A DNA stretch of 64,000 bases from Microvirga antarctica (lineage in GTDB: Bacteria; Pseudomonadota; Alphaproteobacteria; Rhizobiales; Beijerinckiaceae), in assembly GCF_017921815.1 (NCBI RefSeq), contig NZ_JAGEMM010000006.1:248001-312000 (forward strand). Reading direction: 5' to 3'. The notes below the pieces were generated by a model. That model ran no database searches. It had not been told where the DNA came from and was given only the letters and a program-made list of their open reading frames with translations. The translations under genes and the position numbers were made by a program. Positions 33,897-42,822 of the stretch are shown in pieces. Each line of letters begins with the position of its first letter. Within the stretch, counting starts at the first letter, position 1.

Positions 33897-35441
33897 ATGA
33901 AGGTGCCGCAGACGATCGCCGACATGCTCGACAACAATGCGTGGAAATATCCAGACGAAACCGCCTTCGTCTGGAACGACACGCGCGTCACCCATGCGCA
34001 GTTTCACGAACGGGCGAGTCGCCTGGCCAGCGCGCTCCGGAGCCTGGGGCTGAAGCGGCAGGACCGTGTCGGAATTCTCAGCCAGAACTCGTTGGCCTTT
34101 CAGGAGGTCTACGGCGCCTGCGAGCTATCGGGCTTCATCTGCGCGACGGTGAACTGGCGTCTCGCGATCCCCGAGATGGTCTACATCATCAATGACGGCG
34201 CGCCGAAGGTGCTGATCTTCGAGGCAGACTATGCCGACACGGTCTCGGCGATGAAGGATCAGCTGAAGAGCGTCGAGCACTATATCTGCATCGACGGCGC
34301 GGTCGACTTCGCTGCCGGATTCGACGATGTGGTCGCATCGGGCGATCCGTCGGGGGTTCCCTTCCGGCCGCGGACGGACGACGTGGCGTTCCTGATCTAT
34401 ACCAGCGGCACCACCGGGCGCCCAAAAGGTGTCATGCTCTCCCATGGTGGGCAGGTCGCCGCGGCGGAAATTCTCGGCTCCGATCAGCGCAATTCGCCGG
34501 CCGACCGGCTCCTGATCATGATGCCGCTTTTCCATATCGGGGCGAAGATCATCCAGATCGCGCAGCATTGGCGCGCCGGCACTGTCGTGGTGCAGAAGGG
34601 CTTTGACGCGAAGGCCATCCTGGATTGCATTGAGCGTGAAAAGATCACCGTGACGCACATGGCGCCGACCATGATCCAGAGCCTCCTCGACTCGCCGGCG
34701 ATCGGCAGCACAGATACGTCGAGCCTGCGGATGATCGTCTATGCGGCAGCCCCCATGCCCATCCCAGTCCTGAAGCGCGGCCTGAAGATTCTCGGGCCGG
34801 TATTTCAGCAGCAATTCGGCCAGACCGAAGGGATCGGAACCACCCTGCTCGCTCATCAGCACAGGCCCGACGGGACCGACCGCGACCGTGAAATTCTGAC
34901 GTCGGTTGGCCAAGCGTCGCCGCGCGTTAATGTGCGGATCGTCGACGATAACGGCGAGCCGGTGCCGACGGGCAGTGTGGGCGAGATCCTGCTGACCAGC
35001 CCGGGCGTGATGAAAGGCTATTGGAACAACACGGCGGCGACGCTTGAGACGTTGCGGGATGGCTGGGTCCATACGGGCGATGTGGGGAGGCTCGACGACG
35101 AGGGATTCCTCTATCTCGTCGACCGCAAGAAGGACATGATCATCTCGGGCGGGGAAAACATCTATTCGCGCGAAGTTGAAGAGGCGGTGGTTACCCACGA
35201 GAGCGTCTCTGAAGTGGCAGTCATTGGCGTTCCGGACGAGAAATGGGGCGAGGCTGTCATGGCCGTGGTGGTGCTCAAGCCGGGCGCCGCGCCCAGCGTC
35301 GAAGAGATCGTCGAACATTGCCGCACGATGATCGCCAGCTACAAGAAGCCACGCTTCGTGAGGTTCGTGGACGAGATCGTGAAGTTGCCGAGCGGCAAGA
35401 TCGACAAGGTTCGGCTACGGCGGCTCTATGCAAGCAGCTGA
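33897..35441 (+). CDS. AMP-forming acyl-CoA ligase (FadD-like), paralogue of the ligase at 27365
   Basis: 514 residues. P-loop LIYTSGTTGRPKGVML, FGQTEGIG, HTGDVGRLDDEG, DRKKDMIISGGENIYSREVEE and the C-terminal Lys in PSGKIDKVRLR. A GTG six bases upstream is possible, but ATG 33897 has AGAGGA at good distance. The pair of ligases may act on the parent acid and on a downstream acid, as FadD17/FadD3-type pairs do in steroid degradation (analogy only). Confidence 0.92.
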   Translation: MKVPQTIADMLDNNAWKYPDETAFVWNDTRVTHAQFHERASRLASALRSLGLKRQDRVGILSQNSLAFQEVYGACELSGFICATVNWRLAIPEMVYIINDGAPKVLIFEADYADTVSAMKDQLKSVEHYICIDGAVDFAAGFDDVVASGDPSGVPFRPRTDDVAFLIYTSGTTGRPKGVMLSHGGQVAAAEILGSDQRNSPADRLLIMMPLFHIGAKIIQIAQHWRAGTVVVQKGFDAKAILDCIEREKITVTHMAPTMIQSLLDSPAIGSTDTSSLRMIVYAAAPMPIPVLKRGLKILGPVFQQQFGQTEGIGTTLLAHQHRPDGTDRDREILTSVGQASPRVNVRIVDDNGEPVPTGSVGEILLTSPGVMKGYWNNTAATLETLRDGWVHTGDVGRLDDEGFLYLVDRKKDMIISGGENIYSREVEEAVVTHESVSEVAVIGVPDEKWGEAVMAVVVLKPGAAPSVEEIVEHCRTMIASYKKPRFVRFVDEIVKLPSGKIDKVRLRRLYASS

Positions 35442-35483
35442 GCCGGTGAGGAGATGCCGCCTGGGCGGCAAGGAGGATTCGGG

Positions 35484-36269
35484 ATGCTCGAACTGTTTTC
35501 GCTGAAGCAGAAGGTCGCCGTCATCACAGGCGCAAGCCGTGGCCTCGGCAAGACGATGGCCAAGGGCTTGGCCGCCGCGGGCGCGCACGTGGTGCTCATC
35601 GCGCGCGATGCCGACAAGTTGAATAAAGTGCGTGACGACATCCTCGAAGCGGGCGGCCAGGCGACCGCGCTTCCTCTCGACCTCGCGGACGAGGCGGCTA
35701 TCCGCACCGGTATCCAGACGATCGGCCGGGAACTCGGGCGGATCGACATCTGCGTCAACAATGCGGGCATCATCAACTGGCAGCCGCTGCTGGACAGCGA
35801 TGTCGACGATTTCGAGCGCATCATGGACACGAACGTCAAGGCGACGTTCGTGATGTCGCAGGAATGCGCCGCCATCATGCGTGCCGGTGGACGCGGCGGG
35901 CGCATCATCAATCTGGGCTCGCTGTTGTCGTCTCTCGGCCGAGCCAAGCTCCATGCCTATTGCGCGAGTAAGTCGGCGATCGTCGGCCTGACACGCTCGC
36001 TTGCAGCCGAACTTGGCCGCGACAACATCACGGCCAATGTCATCGCGCCCGGTTATTTCGTCACGGACATCAACGAGAGCGTGACCTCGCGCCCCGGCTA
36101 TGTCGAGGCTGTCAGCGGCGTCACGCCCATGGAGCGGTGGGGACAGCCTGACGAACTCGTCGGCACGCTGATCTATCTCGCGTCTGGCGCCTCGAGCTTC
36201 GTGACCGGACAGGTGATCCACGTGGATGGCGGTATCCAGGCCACCTTCACCTTCCAACTCGCGGCCTAA
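35484..36269 (+). CDS. SDR-family oxidoreductase
   Basis: 261 residues: TGASRGLGKT, DICVNNAGIIN, NLGSLLSSLGRA and catalytic YCASK; LIARDADKL with Arg after beta-2 points to NADP(H). It resembles gluconate-5-dehydrogenase-like and 3-oxoacyl-ACP-reductase-like SDRs. Start ATG follows AGGAGG; a longer frame begins 30 bases earlier but lacks a ribosome site. Confidence 0.87.
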   Translation: MLELFSLKQKVAVITGASRGLGKTMAKGLAAAGAHVVLIARDADKLNKVRDDILEAGGQATALPLDLADEAAIRTGIQTIGRELGRIDICVNNAGIINWQPLLDSDVDDFERIMDTNVKATFVMSQECAAIMRAGGRGGRIINLGSLLSSLGRAKLHAYCASKSAIVGLTRSLAAELGRDNITANVIAPGYFVTDINESVTSRPGYVEAVSGVTPMERWGQPDELVGTLIYLASGASSFVTGQVIHVDGGIQATFTFQLAA

Positions 36270-36279
36270 GGGGACGGAT

Positions 36280-37062
36280 ATGACCGAACGATTTTCACTG
36301 AAGGGCCAGGTCGCCGTGGTCACCGGCGCGTCCCGCGGGCTGGGCTACGAGATGGCGCGCGCCGTCGCTGAATCCGGTGCCCGCGTGTACATGACAGCGC
36401 GCGGCAAAGACCAACTCGAGAAATCGGCCGCAACTTTGCGGGCGCTGAACCTGGACGTGCACGCCTACGCATTCGATCTCTCGGACGGCGACGCGTGCGT
36501 TTCTGCGATCCGCGAAATCGGGGCGGCCGAGGGTCGGGTGGATATTCTCGTCAACAATGCGGGGATCAATGCCTGGGAGCCGCTCGCCGAGGCCAAAACC
36601 TCGACGTGGGATAATGTGATCGCCACGAATGTTCGCGGCCCCTATCTTTTGTGCCGTGAGGCGGCGCGCTTCATGGTGGACAAAGGATACGGACGGATCG
36701 TCAATGTTGGATCGGCGCTGGCCGTCACCGGCCGGGAGAAAATCGCCGCCTATGTGTCCAGCAAGCACGGTCTTGCCGGTCTCACCCGCGCCTTGGCGGC
36801 TGAATTGGGACCGAAGGGTGTCACCTGCAACATGATGGCTCCGGGGTATTTTCTCACCGAGATCAACACCAGTATCCTGGCAAGGCCCGGCTACGAGAAG
36901 GGTGTCTCGAGCCGCATATCGCTCGGCCGCTGGGGTGATCCCGAGGAAGCCGCAGGGGTCGTTGCGTTCATGGTGTCGAAGGCGTCGAGCTACATGAACG
37001 GCCACATCCTGGTCGTCGATGGCGGCTTGACCGAGACCTTTGTTCTGCCGGTGGATGCCTGA
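36280..37062 (+). CDS. SDR-family oxidoreductase
   Basis: 260 residues: TGASRGLGYE, DILVNNAGINAWEP, NVGSALAVTGRE and catalytic YVSSK; MTARGKDQL suggests NADP(H). It is clearly a tandem paralogue of the preceding SDR (shared FSLKxxVAVxTGASRGLG start, PGYFxTxIN and RPGYxxxVS blocks). Ten bases separate the two genes. Confidence 0.87.
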   Translation: MTERFSLKGQVAVVTGASRGLGYEMARAVAESGARVYMTARGKDQLEKSAATLRALNLDVHAYAFDLSDGDACVSAIREIGAAEGRVDILVNNAGINAWEPLAEAKTSTWDNVIATNVRGPYLLCREAARFMVDKGYGRIVNVGSALAVTGREKIAAYVSSKHGLAGLTRALAAELGPKGVTCNMMAPGYFLTEINTSILARPGYEKGVSSRISLGRWGDPEEAAGVVAFMVSKASSYMNGHILVVDGGLTETFVLPVDA

Positions 37063-37068
37063 GGAAAC

Positions 37069-37803
37069 ATGATGAGCGAGAAGGAAGTTGCGCTGGTCAC
37101 CGGCGCGGGACGCGGCATCGGGCTTTCGACCGTCAGGCGATTGCTGGCGGACGGATTTCACGTGGTCATGGTCGATCTTTCGGCCCAACCGCTCGAGACA
37201 GAGGCTGCGACGCTGCGTGCAGCAGGACATCCGGTCGAGCATCGGGTGCTGTCGATCACCGATCGTGCGGCGGTCGCGGCGATGATGGCGAGCCTGACCA
37301 GACTGGATGTCCTCGTCAACAATGCGGCGGTTTTCTGGGACGGTCGGTTCGATTCCATTACCGAGGACGACTTCACGAAAATGTATGAGGTCAATGTCGT
37401 CGGTACGTTCGTGATGGCGCAGGAAGCCCTCAAGGTGATGAAGCGCGGCTCGCGCATCATCAACGTCGCCTCACGCGCCTACCTCGCCGGCTACGCCCAT
37501 GCGCCGTACATCACGTCGAAGGCCGGCACCGTCGGACTGACCCGCGGCATGGCCTTCGATCTGGCCGAGAAGGGCATCATGGTCAACGCGGTTGCGCCCG
37601 GGCTCATCGAGACCGACATGTTCCGCTCACTGACGCCCGAGCGTCAGCAGGAACTCATCGCCAAGCAGCCCACCAAGACCGTTGGACAGCCGGAGGATAT
37701 CGCCAACGGCATCGCGTTCTTCGCCGACCCTCGCACGAAGAACGTGACCGGGCAGATCCTGACCCTGGACGGCGGCCGCTCCATGGGGATCTCGATCTAC
37801 TGA
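37069..37803 (+). CDS. SDR-family oxidoreductase
   Basis: 244 residues: TGAGRGIG, DVLVNNAAVFW, NVASRAYLAG and catalytic YITSK; VDLSAQPL indicates NAD(H). Similar to the SDR at 30284. Two ATG codons in tandem start the gene (37069, 37072). Last gene of the rightward operon, converging with importer 2 across a terminator. Confidence 0.87.
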   Translation: MMSEKEVALVTGAGRGIGLSTVRRLLADGFHVVMVDLSAQPLETEAATLRAAGHPVEHRVLSITDRAAVAAMMASLTRLDVLVNNAAVFWDGRFDSITEDDFTKMYEVNVVGTFVMAQEALKVMKRGSRIINVASRAYLAGYAHAPYITSKAGTVGLTRGMAFDLAEKGIMVNAVAPGLIETDMFRSLTPERQQELIAKQPTKTVGQPEDIANGIAFFADPRTKNVTGQILTLDGGRSMGISIY

Positions 37804-37832
37804 GATCTGCGCCACCACTCAATCCAATGAAA

Positions 37833-37859
37833 AAGGGCGACGCTGGTGGCGTCGCCCTT
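37833..37859 (-). terminator. Rho-independent terminator of the importer-2 operon
   Basis: AAGGGCGACGC (37833-37843), loop TGGTG, GCGTCGCCCTT (37849-37859): a perfect 11-bp stem. On the minus strand it is followed by TTTTTCATT, a proper U-tract, so it mainly ends the leftward livG-livH-livM-SBP-livF transcript; with the two T of the stem it may also act weakly on the rightward SDR operon. Confidence 0.88.
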
Positions 37860-37892
37860 CGCATATCAGCCGCGGACCTTCACTGAGGCCGA

Positions 37893-38645
37893 TCAGGCGG
37901 CGTCGCTTGCATCGACGCCGAGATAGAATTTCTGGATATCCTGATTAGCCGAAAGATCCTGCGTGCTGCCTTCAAGAACCGTGCTGCCGTTCTCGATTAC
38001 ATACCCGTAGGACGCATAGCGCAGCGCGATCACTGCGTTCTGCTCGACCAGCAACATCGAAACTTTCTTCTCTCGATTGATGCGCGCGATGATCTCGAAG
38101 ATATCCTTCACGATCAATGGCGCAAGCCCGAGCGATGGCTCATCGAGCAGGATCATTTCCGGATCGGCCACCAATGCGCGGCCGATTGCAAGCATCTGCT
38201 GCTCGCCACCCGACAGATACCCTGCGGCTTGATGGCGCCGCTGGGAGAGAATCGGAAAGTAGTTGTAAACCTCATCGAACGCTTCCTTGCGCGGACGCGG
38301 CTTGCGTTGCGCGAAGGTGGACGCAATGAGATTTTCCTCCACGGTCATTTCCGCGAAGACGTGACGACCCTCACGGACGTGGAAGACTCCGCGCCGCACG
38401 ATCATGTGCGGCGCGAGCTTGAGCATGTCCTGCCCACCGATCGTGATCGATCCGTGGGTCACGCGGCCGTCCTCGAGAGGAAGGAACCCGGAGATCGCCT
38501 TCAAGGTGGTGCTCTTGCCGGCACCGTTCGCGCCCAGAAGCGTCACGATGGTGCCTGCGGGCACATTCAGGCTCAGATTGGTGAGAGCATGAATGGCGCC
38601 CTGATAGACGACCGCCAGATCCTTGATTTCGAGAGCAGCCGCCAT
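37893..38645 (-). CDS. livF: ABC transporter ATP-binding protein, LivF type (importer 2)
   Basis: 250 residues. Walker A LLGANGAGKSTT, signature LSGGEQQMLAIGRALV, Walker B MILLDEPSLGL, and VEQNAVIALRYASYGYVIENG as in LivF. A GTG directly after the upstream stop (TGA-GTG-ATG) is an alternative start; ATG 38645 is preferred. It is the last gene of the operon, ending 34 bp before the terminator. Confidence 0.91.
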   Translation of the reverse strand: MAAALEIKDLAVVYQGAIHALTNLSLNVPAGTIVTLLGANGAGKSTTLKAISGFLPLEDGRVTHGSITIGGQDMLKLAPHMIVRRGVFHVREGRHVFAEMTVEENLIASTFAQRKPRPRKEAFDEVYNYFPILSQRRHQAAGYLSGGEQQMLAIGRALVADPEMILLDEPSLGLAPLIVKDIFEIIARINREKKVSMLLVEQNAVIALRYASYGYVIENGSTVLEGSTQDLSANQDIQKFYLGVDASDAA

Positions 38646-38648
38646 CAC

Positions 38649-39848
38649 TCAGTTTACCTTCATCCACTCGGTCAACTGCTGAGGATCCCAGTTATTGGCC
38701 TTGCCCCACTTGATAATCCGGCCAAGGCCGACCTGCTGGCCGGCGATCGTGACAGGCACATCGATAAGGCCGCCTGTGTCCCAATTCTTCACGGCGCGCA
38801 TCGCTTGCGACAGGTTATCGCCATTGACTGGGAGCCCTGCATCGATGACGGCCTCGAACGCGCGGGTCGCCATCATGCTGCTCATCCAGGCATTCAGGAA
38901 GCCCAGACGTGCATAGCCGTTGAAAGCGGGATCGCGCGCCTTATTGAGCTCCCCGATGGTCTTCATGGTCGCGCCGGCGGGCTTGATGGTGTCGTCGTTC
39001 CACACCTTCACGCCGACCAGACCCTCTGCGATGTCCTTCATCTCGAGCATCTTGGCGCGCTCGTTCTGCCAGACGGTCCCCAGGAAGACCACGTCGTTCA
39101 TGCCATAGTCGCGAACGAGGCGGACGATCTCGGGCCAGACGGCAAACGAATAGCCGTGATGGATGACATGGGTCGGCTGCGCCTTGCGGATTGCCAGCGC
39201 GTAGGCGCTCACATCGGTCTCGACGAACTTCGTCTGCTGGACGAGGACGATCTTGACGCCGAGTTCCTCGGCCCGCTTGATCGCGGGCTCGATTCCGTCG
39301 CGGCCCATGCTGGTGCTGGAATGGACGATCACCACCTTGGCAGGCGTCGAACCGGACGACGATTTGATGTAGTCGACCAGCATCTGCAACTGGGCGCCAT
39401 AGGTCGCGCCAGTGACGAAGTGATAGGGGAATGCCTTCTCGTCGGCGAGTTCCGACGCGAACGATCCCGACGTCATGAAGATCTTGTAGGTCGAGTTGTT
39501 CTCCGGCGAAATCGCCTGGATCATGCCCGTGCTCTCGCCGAACAGATAGTCGACGCGACCCTGCGCCAGCGCCTTCTTGACGTTCGCGACGGCCACGTCG
39601 ACCTTAAAGGTCGAGTCGTTGATCGTCAGATTAACCTTGCGGCCGCGAATGCCGCCACTCGCGTTGATCCACTTGGCATAGGCGGTGAATCCGTCGCCCT
39701 GGGGTTTTCCGCCCTCGGCTGCAGGACCGGTCAGGTCGCAGTGGATGCTCCAGTTGAGGTCGTCCGCCGCCGCGGCCTTGCGGATGTTGAAGGTGCTGAC
39801 TGCCGCCACTGCGCCAGCGGTTGTCAGGAAGTTGCGTCTGTTGAACAT
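38649..39848 (-). CDS. ABC transporter substrate-binding protein, LivK/Peripla_BP_6 type (importer 2)
   Basis: 399 residues. The N-terminus MFNRRNFLTTAGAVAAVS looks like a twin-arginine signal, cleaved near AAAADD. The mature protein has KWINASGGIRGRKVNLTIND and other type-I binding-protein features (HGYSFAVWPEIVRLVRDYGMNDVVFLG). In this operon it is the fourth gene, between livM and livF, unlike importer 1, where it is first. The two binding proteins are only distantly alike, so the importers probably differ in ligand. Confidence 0.9.
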   Translation of the reverse strand: MFNRRNFLTTAGAVAAVSTFNIRKAAAADDLNWSIHCDLTGPAAEGGKPQGDGFTAYAKWINASGGIRGRKVNLTINDSTFKVDVAVANVKKALAQGRVDYLFGESTGMIQAISPENNSTYKIFMTSGSFASELADEKAFPYHFVTGATYGAQLQMLVDYIKSSSGSTPAKVVIVHSSTSMGRDGIEPAIKRAEELGVKIVLVQQTKFVETDVSAYALAIRKAQPTHVIHHGYSFAVWPEIVRLVRDYGMNDVVFLGTVWQNERAKMLEMKDIAEGLVGVKVWNDDTIKPAGATMKTIGELNKARDPAFNGYARLGFLNAWMSSMMATRAFEAVIDAGLPVNGDNLSQAMRAVKNWDTGGLIDVPVTIAGQQVGLGRIIKWGKANNWDPQQLTEWMKVN

Positions 39849-39925
39849 GTGTTTCCTCCTTCTTTATGAGATCTGAACGATCGCTTTATTGTCCATGCGC
39901 CGCCCGTGCGGACGGCGAAGGTTTC

Positions 39926-40966
39926 TCACGCCACGTTGTCGGAACGTGAAAATCTCGTACGCGCACGTTTCCAGAGCTGCGCCAATCCACGCGGCTCGAG
40001 AATCAGGAAGGCCACCATGAGCAGCCCGAAGACGGCCTCGCGAAGCGGCACAAGGATCGATGCGATGTCGAACCCGAATGTGCCGCCGACGGCGAGTGCT
40101 CCCTCGCGAAGAAACTCAGGCAAGAGGGTCATGAAGATCGCGCCGAGAACAGCGCCCAGCGTCGATCCCATGCCGCCAACGATGACCGCGGAGAGGAAGA
40201 AGACCGACAGCAGCAGGCCGAACTGCTCGGGATTTACGAACTGGTTGAAATAAGCGAGCAGGCCACCGGCCACCCCCGCATAGAAAGAGCCCAGCGCGAA
40301 GGCCACAAGCTTGTACCAGACAATCTGAACGCCCAGCACCTCGGCCGTGAGGTCTCGTTCGCGGATTGCGATGAAGGCGCGGCCGACGCGTGACCGGATC
40401 ACATTGACGGCAAACCACGTAGCCACGACCAGGCAGAACAGGATCAGGTAATAGACGCGCGTCTCGTTGTTCAGCGGAAAGCCGAAGACAGTTGCGGGCT
40501 GAACGGTCAATCCGACGTCACCCTTCGTGACGCTCTGCCAGTGAACGAAGACGAAGTTCAGGATGAATTGCGCGGCGAGCGTGGCAATCACCAGGTAGAG
40601 ACCGCGGATCCGCAACGAGGGGAGGCCGAACCCGATCCCGATCACGGCGGCGGCGCAGCCCGCGAGCGGGATGGCGATATAGAAGGGCAGTCCCAGATGG
40701 AGTTGCGCCAGCGCAACCGTGTAGGCGCCGACGCCGACAAACGCCGCATGGCCGAGAGACAGCAGGCCGGTATAGCCGGTCATGATGTTGAGGCCGTGGG
40801 TAGCGATGATGTTTATGCCGAGGATGCCCGCGAAATACACCCAGTAGCGCGGCGCTACGAGAGGCAGTGCGAGGAGCACTGCGATCAGCAGACAGGACCA
40901 CAAGAAAGTGCGGCCGAACATCGGAGCAGATGCGGGGACGGCGGGGGTTTGGACGTTGCTCACCAT
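39926..40966 (-). CDS. livM: ABC transporter permease, LivM type (importer 2)
   Basis: 346 residues with about nine hydrophobic helices; hallmark MTGYTGLLSLGHAAFVGVGAY near residues 65-85 and IRERDLTAEVLGVQIVWYKLVAFALG near 215-240. The ATG (40964-40966) overlaps the livH stop by one base (TGATG). Confidence 0.91.
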   Translation of the reverse strand: MVSNVQTPAVPASAPMFGRTFLWSCLLIAVLLALPLVAPRYWVYFAGILGINIIATHGLNIMTGYTGLLSLGHAAFVGVGAYTVALAQLHLGLPFYIAIPLAGCAAAVIGIGFGLPSLRIRGLYLVIATLAAQFILNFVFVHWQSVTKGDVGLTVQPATVFGFPLNNETRVYYLILFCLVVATWFAVNVIRSRVGRAFIAIRERDLTAEVLGVQIVWYKLVAFALGSFYAGVAGGLLAYFNQFVNPEQFGLLLSVFFLSAVIVGGMGSTLGAVLGAIFMTLLPEFLREGALAVGGTFGFDIASILVPLREAVFGLLMVAFLILEPRGLAQLWKRARTRFSRSDNVA

Positions 40967-41847
40967 CAGATTCTCTCGATTTCCTTGGTGCCGAACAATC
41001 CGGTCGGACGGACGAGAAGCAGAAGCAGGACGAGGATATACGGTGTGATCTCGCGGAACTCAGTTCCGAGCATCCACCCTGTCACTGATTCGAGCCACCC
41101 GATGATGAAGCCTGCGACCAGAACGCCGCCGATGGAATTCATGCCGCCCAGGATCACCACAGACAACACGTTGAGGGCGACCAGGCCGAGATGCGGCGTC
41201 AGCGTGTTGACGTTCGCCATCAGGATGCCGCTGATGCAGCCGGTGATGGCAGCAATGATCCACGTGAACGCGATGACACGACGGACATCGATGCCCATGG
41301 AATAGGCGGTGATCTGATCAGCAGCCGCAGCGCGCAGAGCGATGCCCGCGCGCGAGTAGCGCAGGAATGCGATGAGCCCGCCGACGATCACGACGGCGAT
41401 CGCAAAAGCGCGCGCCGTCTTGCCGGGAATGAAGATGTCGCCCAGCATCACGGGTGTGCGCGCCAGGATTGCCGGGATCTGGAGATCGTTCGGACCCCAG
41501 ATCATGCCAACGATCCCACGAATGATGCTGCCAATGCCGAAGGTCACCATCACGATGGCAATAAATGGCCGGCCCATCATCGGCCGCAAGGCCAACCGTT
41601 CGATCAAAAGCGCAACCGCAATCGAACCGACGATTGCCACCACGACGCCGAGAAAGATGCCGAGCGAGAAGGTCACGGCAGCGGTGTAGAAGAAATAGGC
41701 CGACAGCATCATCATCTCGCCCATGGCGAAATTGAAGGTACGGCTCGACTTGAAGATGACGACGATGCCGAGGGCGATCAGCGCGTAGATACCGCCTGCC
41801 GCGATACCGACGGCCGAATATTCGAGGAATGCCGAGAAGGTGTTCAC
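40966..41847 (-). CDS. livH: ABC transporter permease, LivH type (importer 2)
   Basis: 293 residues with about eight hydrophobic helices; IVVIFKSSRTFNFAMGEMMMLSAY near 28-51 and VALNVLSVVILGGMNSIGGVLVA near 240-262 are LivH-like. The start is a GTG overlapping the livG stop by 4 bp (GTGA). Confidence 0.91.
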   Translation of the reverse strand: MNTFSAFLEYSAVGIAAGGIYALIALGIVVIFKSSRTFNFAMGEMMMLSAYFFYTAAVTFSLGIFLGVVVAIVGSIAVALLIERLALRPMMGRPFIAIVMVTFGIGSIIRGIVGMIWGPNDLQIPAILARTPVMLGDIFIPGKTARAFAIAVVIVGGLIAFLRYSRAGIALRAAAADQITAYSMGIDVRRVIAFTWIIAAITGCISGILMANVNTLTPHLGLVALNVLSVVILGGMNSIGGVLVAGFIIGWLESVTGWMLGTEFREITPYILVLLLLLVRPTGLFGTKEIERI

Positions 41848-42650
41848 TGGCTGCGCGCTCCCGCGGTGGCTTTTTGCGCCGGAGTGAGCTCGTCGCCCGC
41901 TCCGAGATAGGCCTTGATGACCTCGGGGTTGGAACGGACCTCGTCGGGCGTCCCTGACGCGATGGGCTTGCCGAACGAGAGCACCACGATGTGGTCCGAT
42001 ATTCCCATCACCATGCTCATGTCGTGCTCGATCAGAAGAACGGTGGTGTTCCAGTTCTTGCGGACATCCACCACGAACCGGCTCATCTCGCTCTTCTCTT
42101 CGCGATTCATCCCGGCGACGGGTTCGTCGAGCAGGAGGATCTTCGGCTTCATCACCAGTGCCCGCGCCAACTCGACCCGCTTCTGCAGCCCGTACGCGAG
42201 ATCCTCCACCGGATGGTGCTGAACGCGATCGAGTTCCAGCAGGCCGATGATGTCGCGCTGGATTTCCGCTGAAAGCTCGCTTTCCTCACTGCGCGTCAGG
42301 CGCAGCCGGAAACCGGCCGACAATACGCCAGACTTCAATTTCGTGTGAGCGCCGAGCTTGATGTTGTCCAGCACGCTCATACCGTGAAACAGCGCAATGT
42401 TCTGGAATGTGCGGGACATGCCGCGGTAAGCGCGCTGGTGGGGCCTCAGCCCCGAGATATCTTCCCCATCAAGCGTCACGCGCCCGCTTTGCGGCTTGTA
42501 GAAGCCGGAAACCACGTTGAACAGGCTCGTTTTCCCAGCGCCGTTCGGGCCGATGACAGCGGTGATCATGCCGGTCTTGGCATGAACGCTGACGCCGCTC
42601 AGCGCCTTGACGCCGCCGAAGGCCAACTGGATATCGTCTACGCGCAGCAT
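41844..42650 (-). CDS. livG: ABC transporter ATP-binding protein, LivG type (importer 2)
   Basis: 268 residues. Walker A GPNGAGKTS, signature LAYGLQKRVELARALV, Walker B ILLLDEPVAGM, followed by LLIEHDMSMVMGI. The start ATG 42648-42650 has no ribosome site of its own; it lies two bases after the stop of an 18-codon leader frame with a strong ribosome site (42653-42709), so translation is probably coupled. First ATPase gene of the importer-2 operon controlled by operator site 9. Confidence 0.88.
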   Translation of the reverse strand: MLRVDDIQLAFGGVKALSGVSVHAKTGMITAVIGPNGAGKTSLFNVVSGFYKPQSGRVTLDGEDISGLRPHQRAYRGMSRTFQNIALFHGMSVLDNIKLGAHTKLKSGVLSAGFRLRLTRSEESELSAEIQRDIIGLLELDRVQHHPVEDLAYGLQKRVELARALVMKPKILLLDEPVAGMNREEKSEMSRFVVDVRKNWNTTVLLIEHDMSMVMGISDHIVVLSFGKPIASGTPDEVRSNPEVIKAYLGAGDELTPAQKATAGARSQ

Positions 42651-42652
42651 CG

Positions 42653-42709
42653 TCAGCCGCGCCGCTCGAAACCAGCGAAGCCGGTCGCTGGGAAACCTGG
42701 TGTGTTCAT
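42653..42709 (-). CDS. 18-residue leader peptide upstream of livG (importer 2)
   Basis: ATG (42707-42709) preceded by GGGAGG seven bases upstream opens the frame MNTPGFPATGFAGFERRG, which stops two bases before the livG ATG. The strong ribosome site belongs to this frame and not to livG. No known family. It may be a coupling leader that feeds ribosomes into livG, or the remnant of a longer gene. Confidence 0.5.
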   Translation of the reverse strand: MNTPGFPATGFAGFERRG

Positions 42710-42765
42710 GTGAAATCCTCCCTTCGACCCCTGCCGATCTCCGCCGGGCTGGTCCAGACAAAAAC

Positions 42766-42781
42766 TCTAACAGTTGTTCGA
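42766..42781. promoter_or_regulatory. Regulon operator, site 9 (importer 2)
   Basis: TCTAAC-AGTT-GTTCGA, one mismatch from consensus (A to C in the right arm, mirror image of the T-to-G change seen in left arms of sites 3, 6 and 7). It lies 56 bp before the leader start and downstream of the crotonase-fold gene that ends at 42823, so it serves the leftward importer-2 operon. Confidence 0.78.
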
Positions 42782-42822
42782 AAACTTGTCACCATGCCTT
42801 ATGGATTTCGCCATCGGCGCGC

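Noticed and set aside
38229-39869. 546-codon plus-strand frame opposite importer-2 livF and binding-protein genes
   Set aside because: Antisense shadow; no family pattern, and the minus-strand genes are unambiguous.
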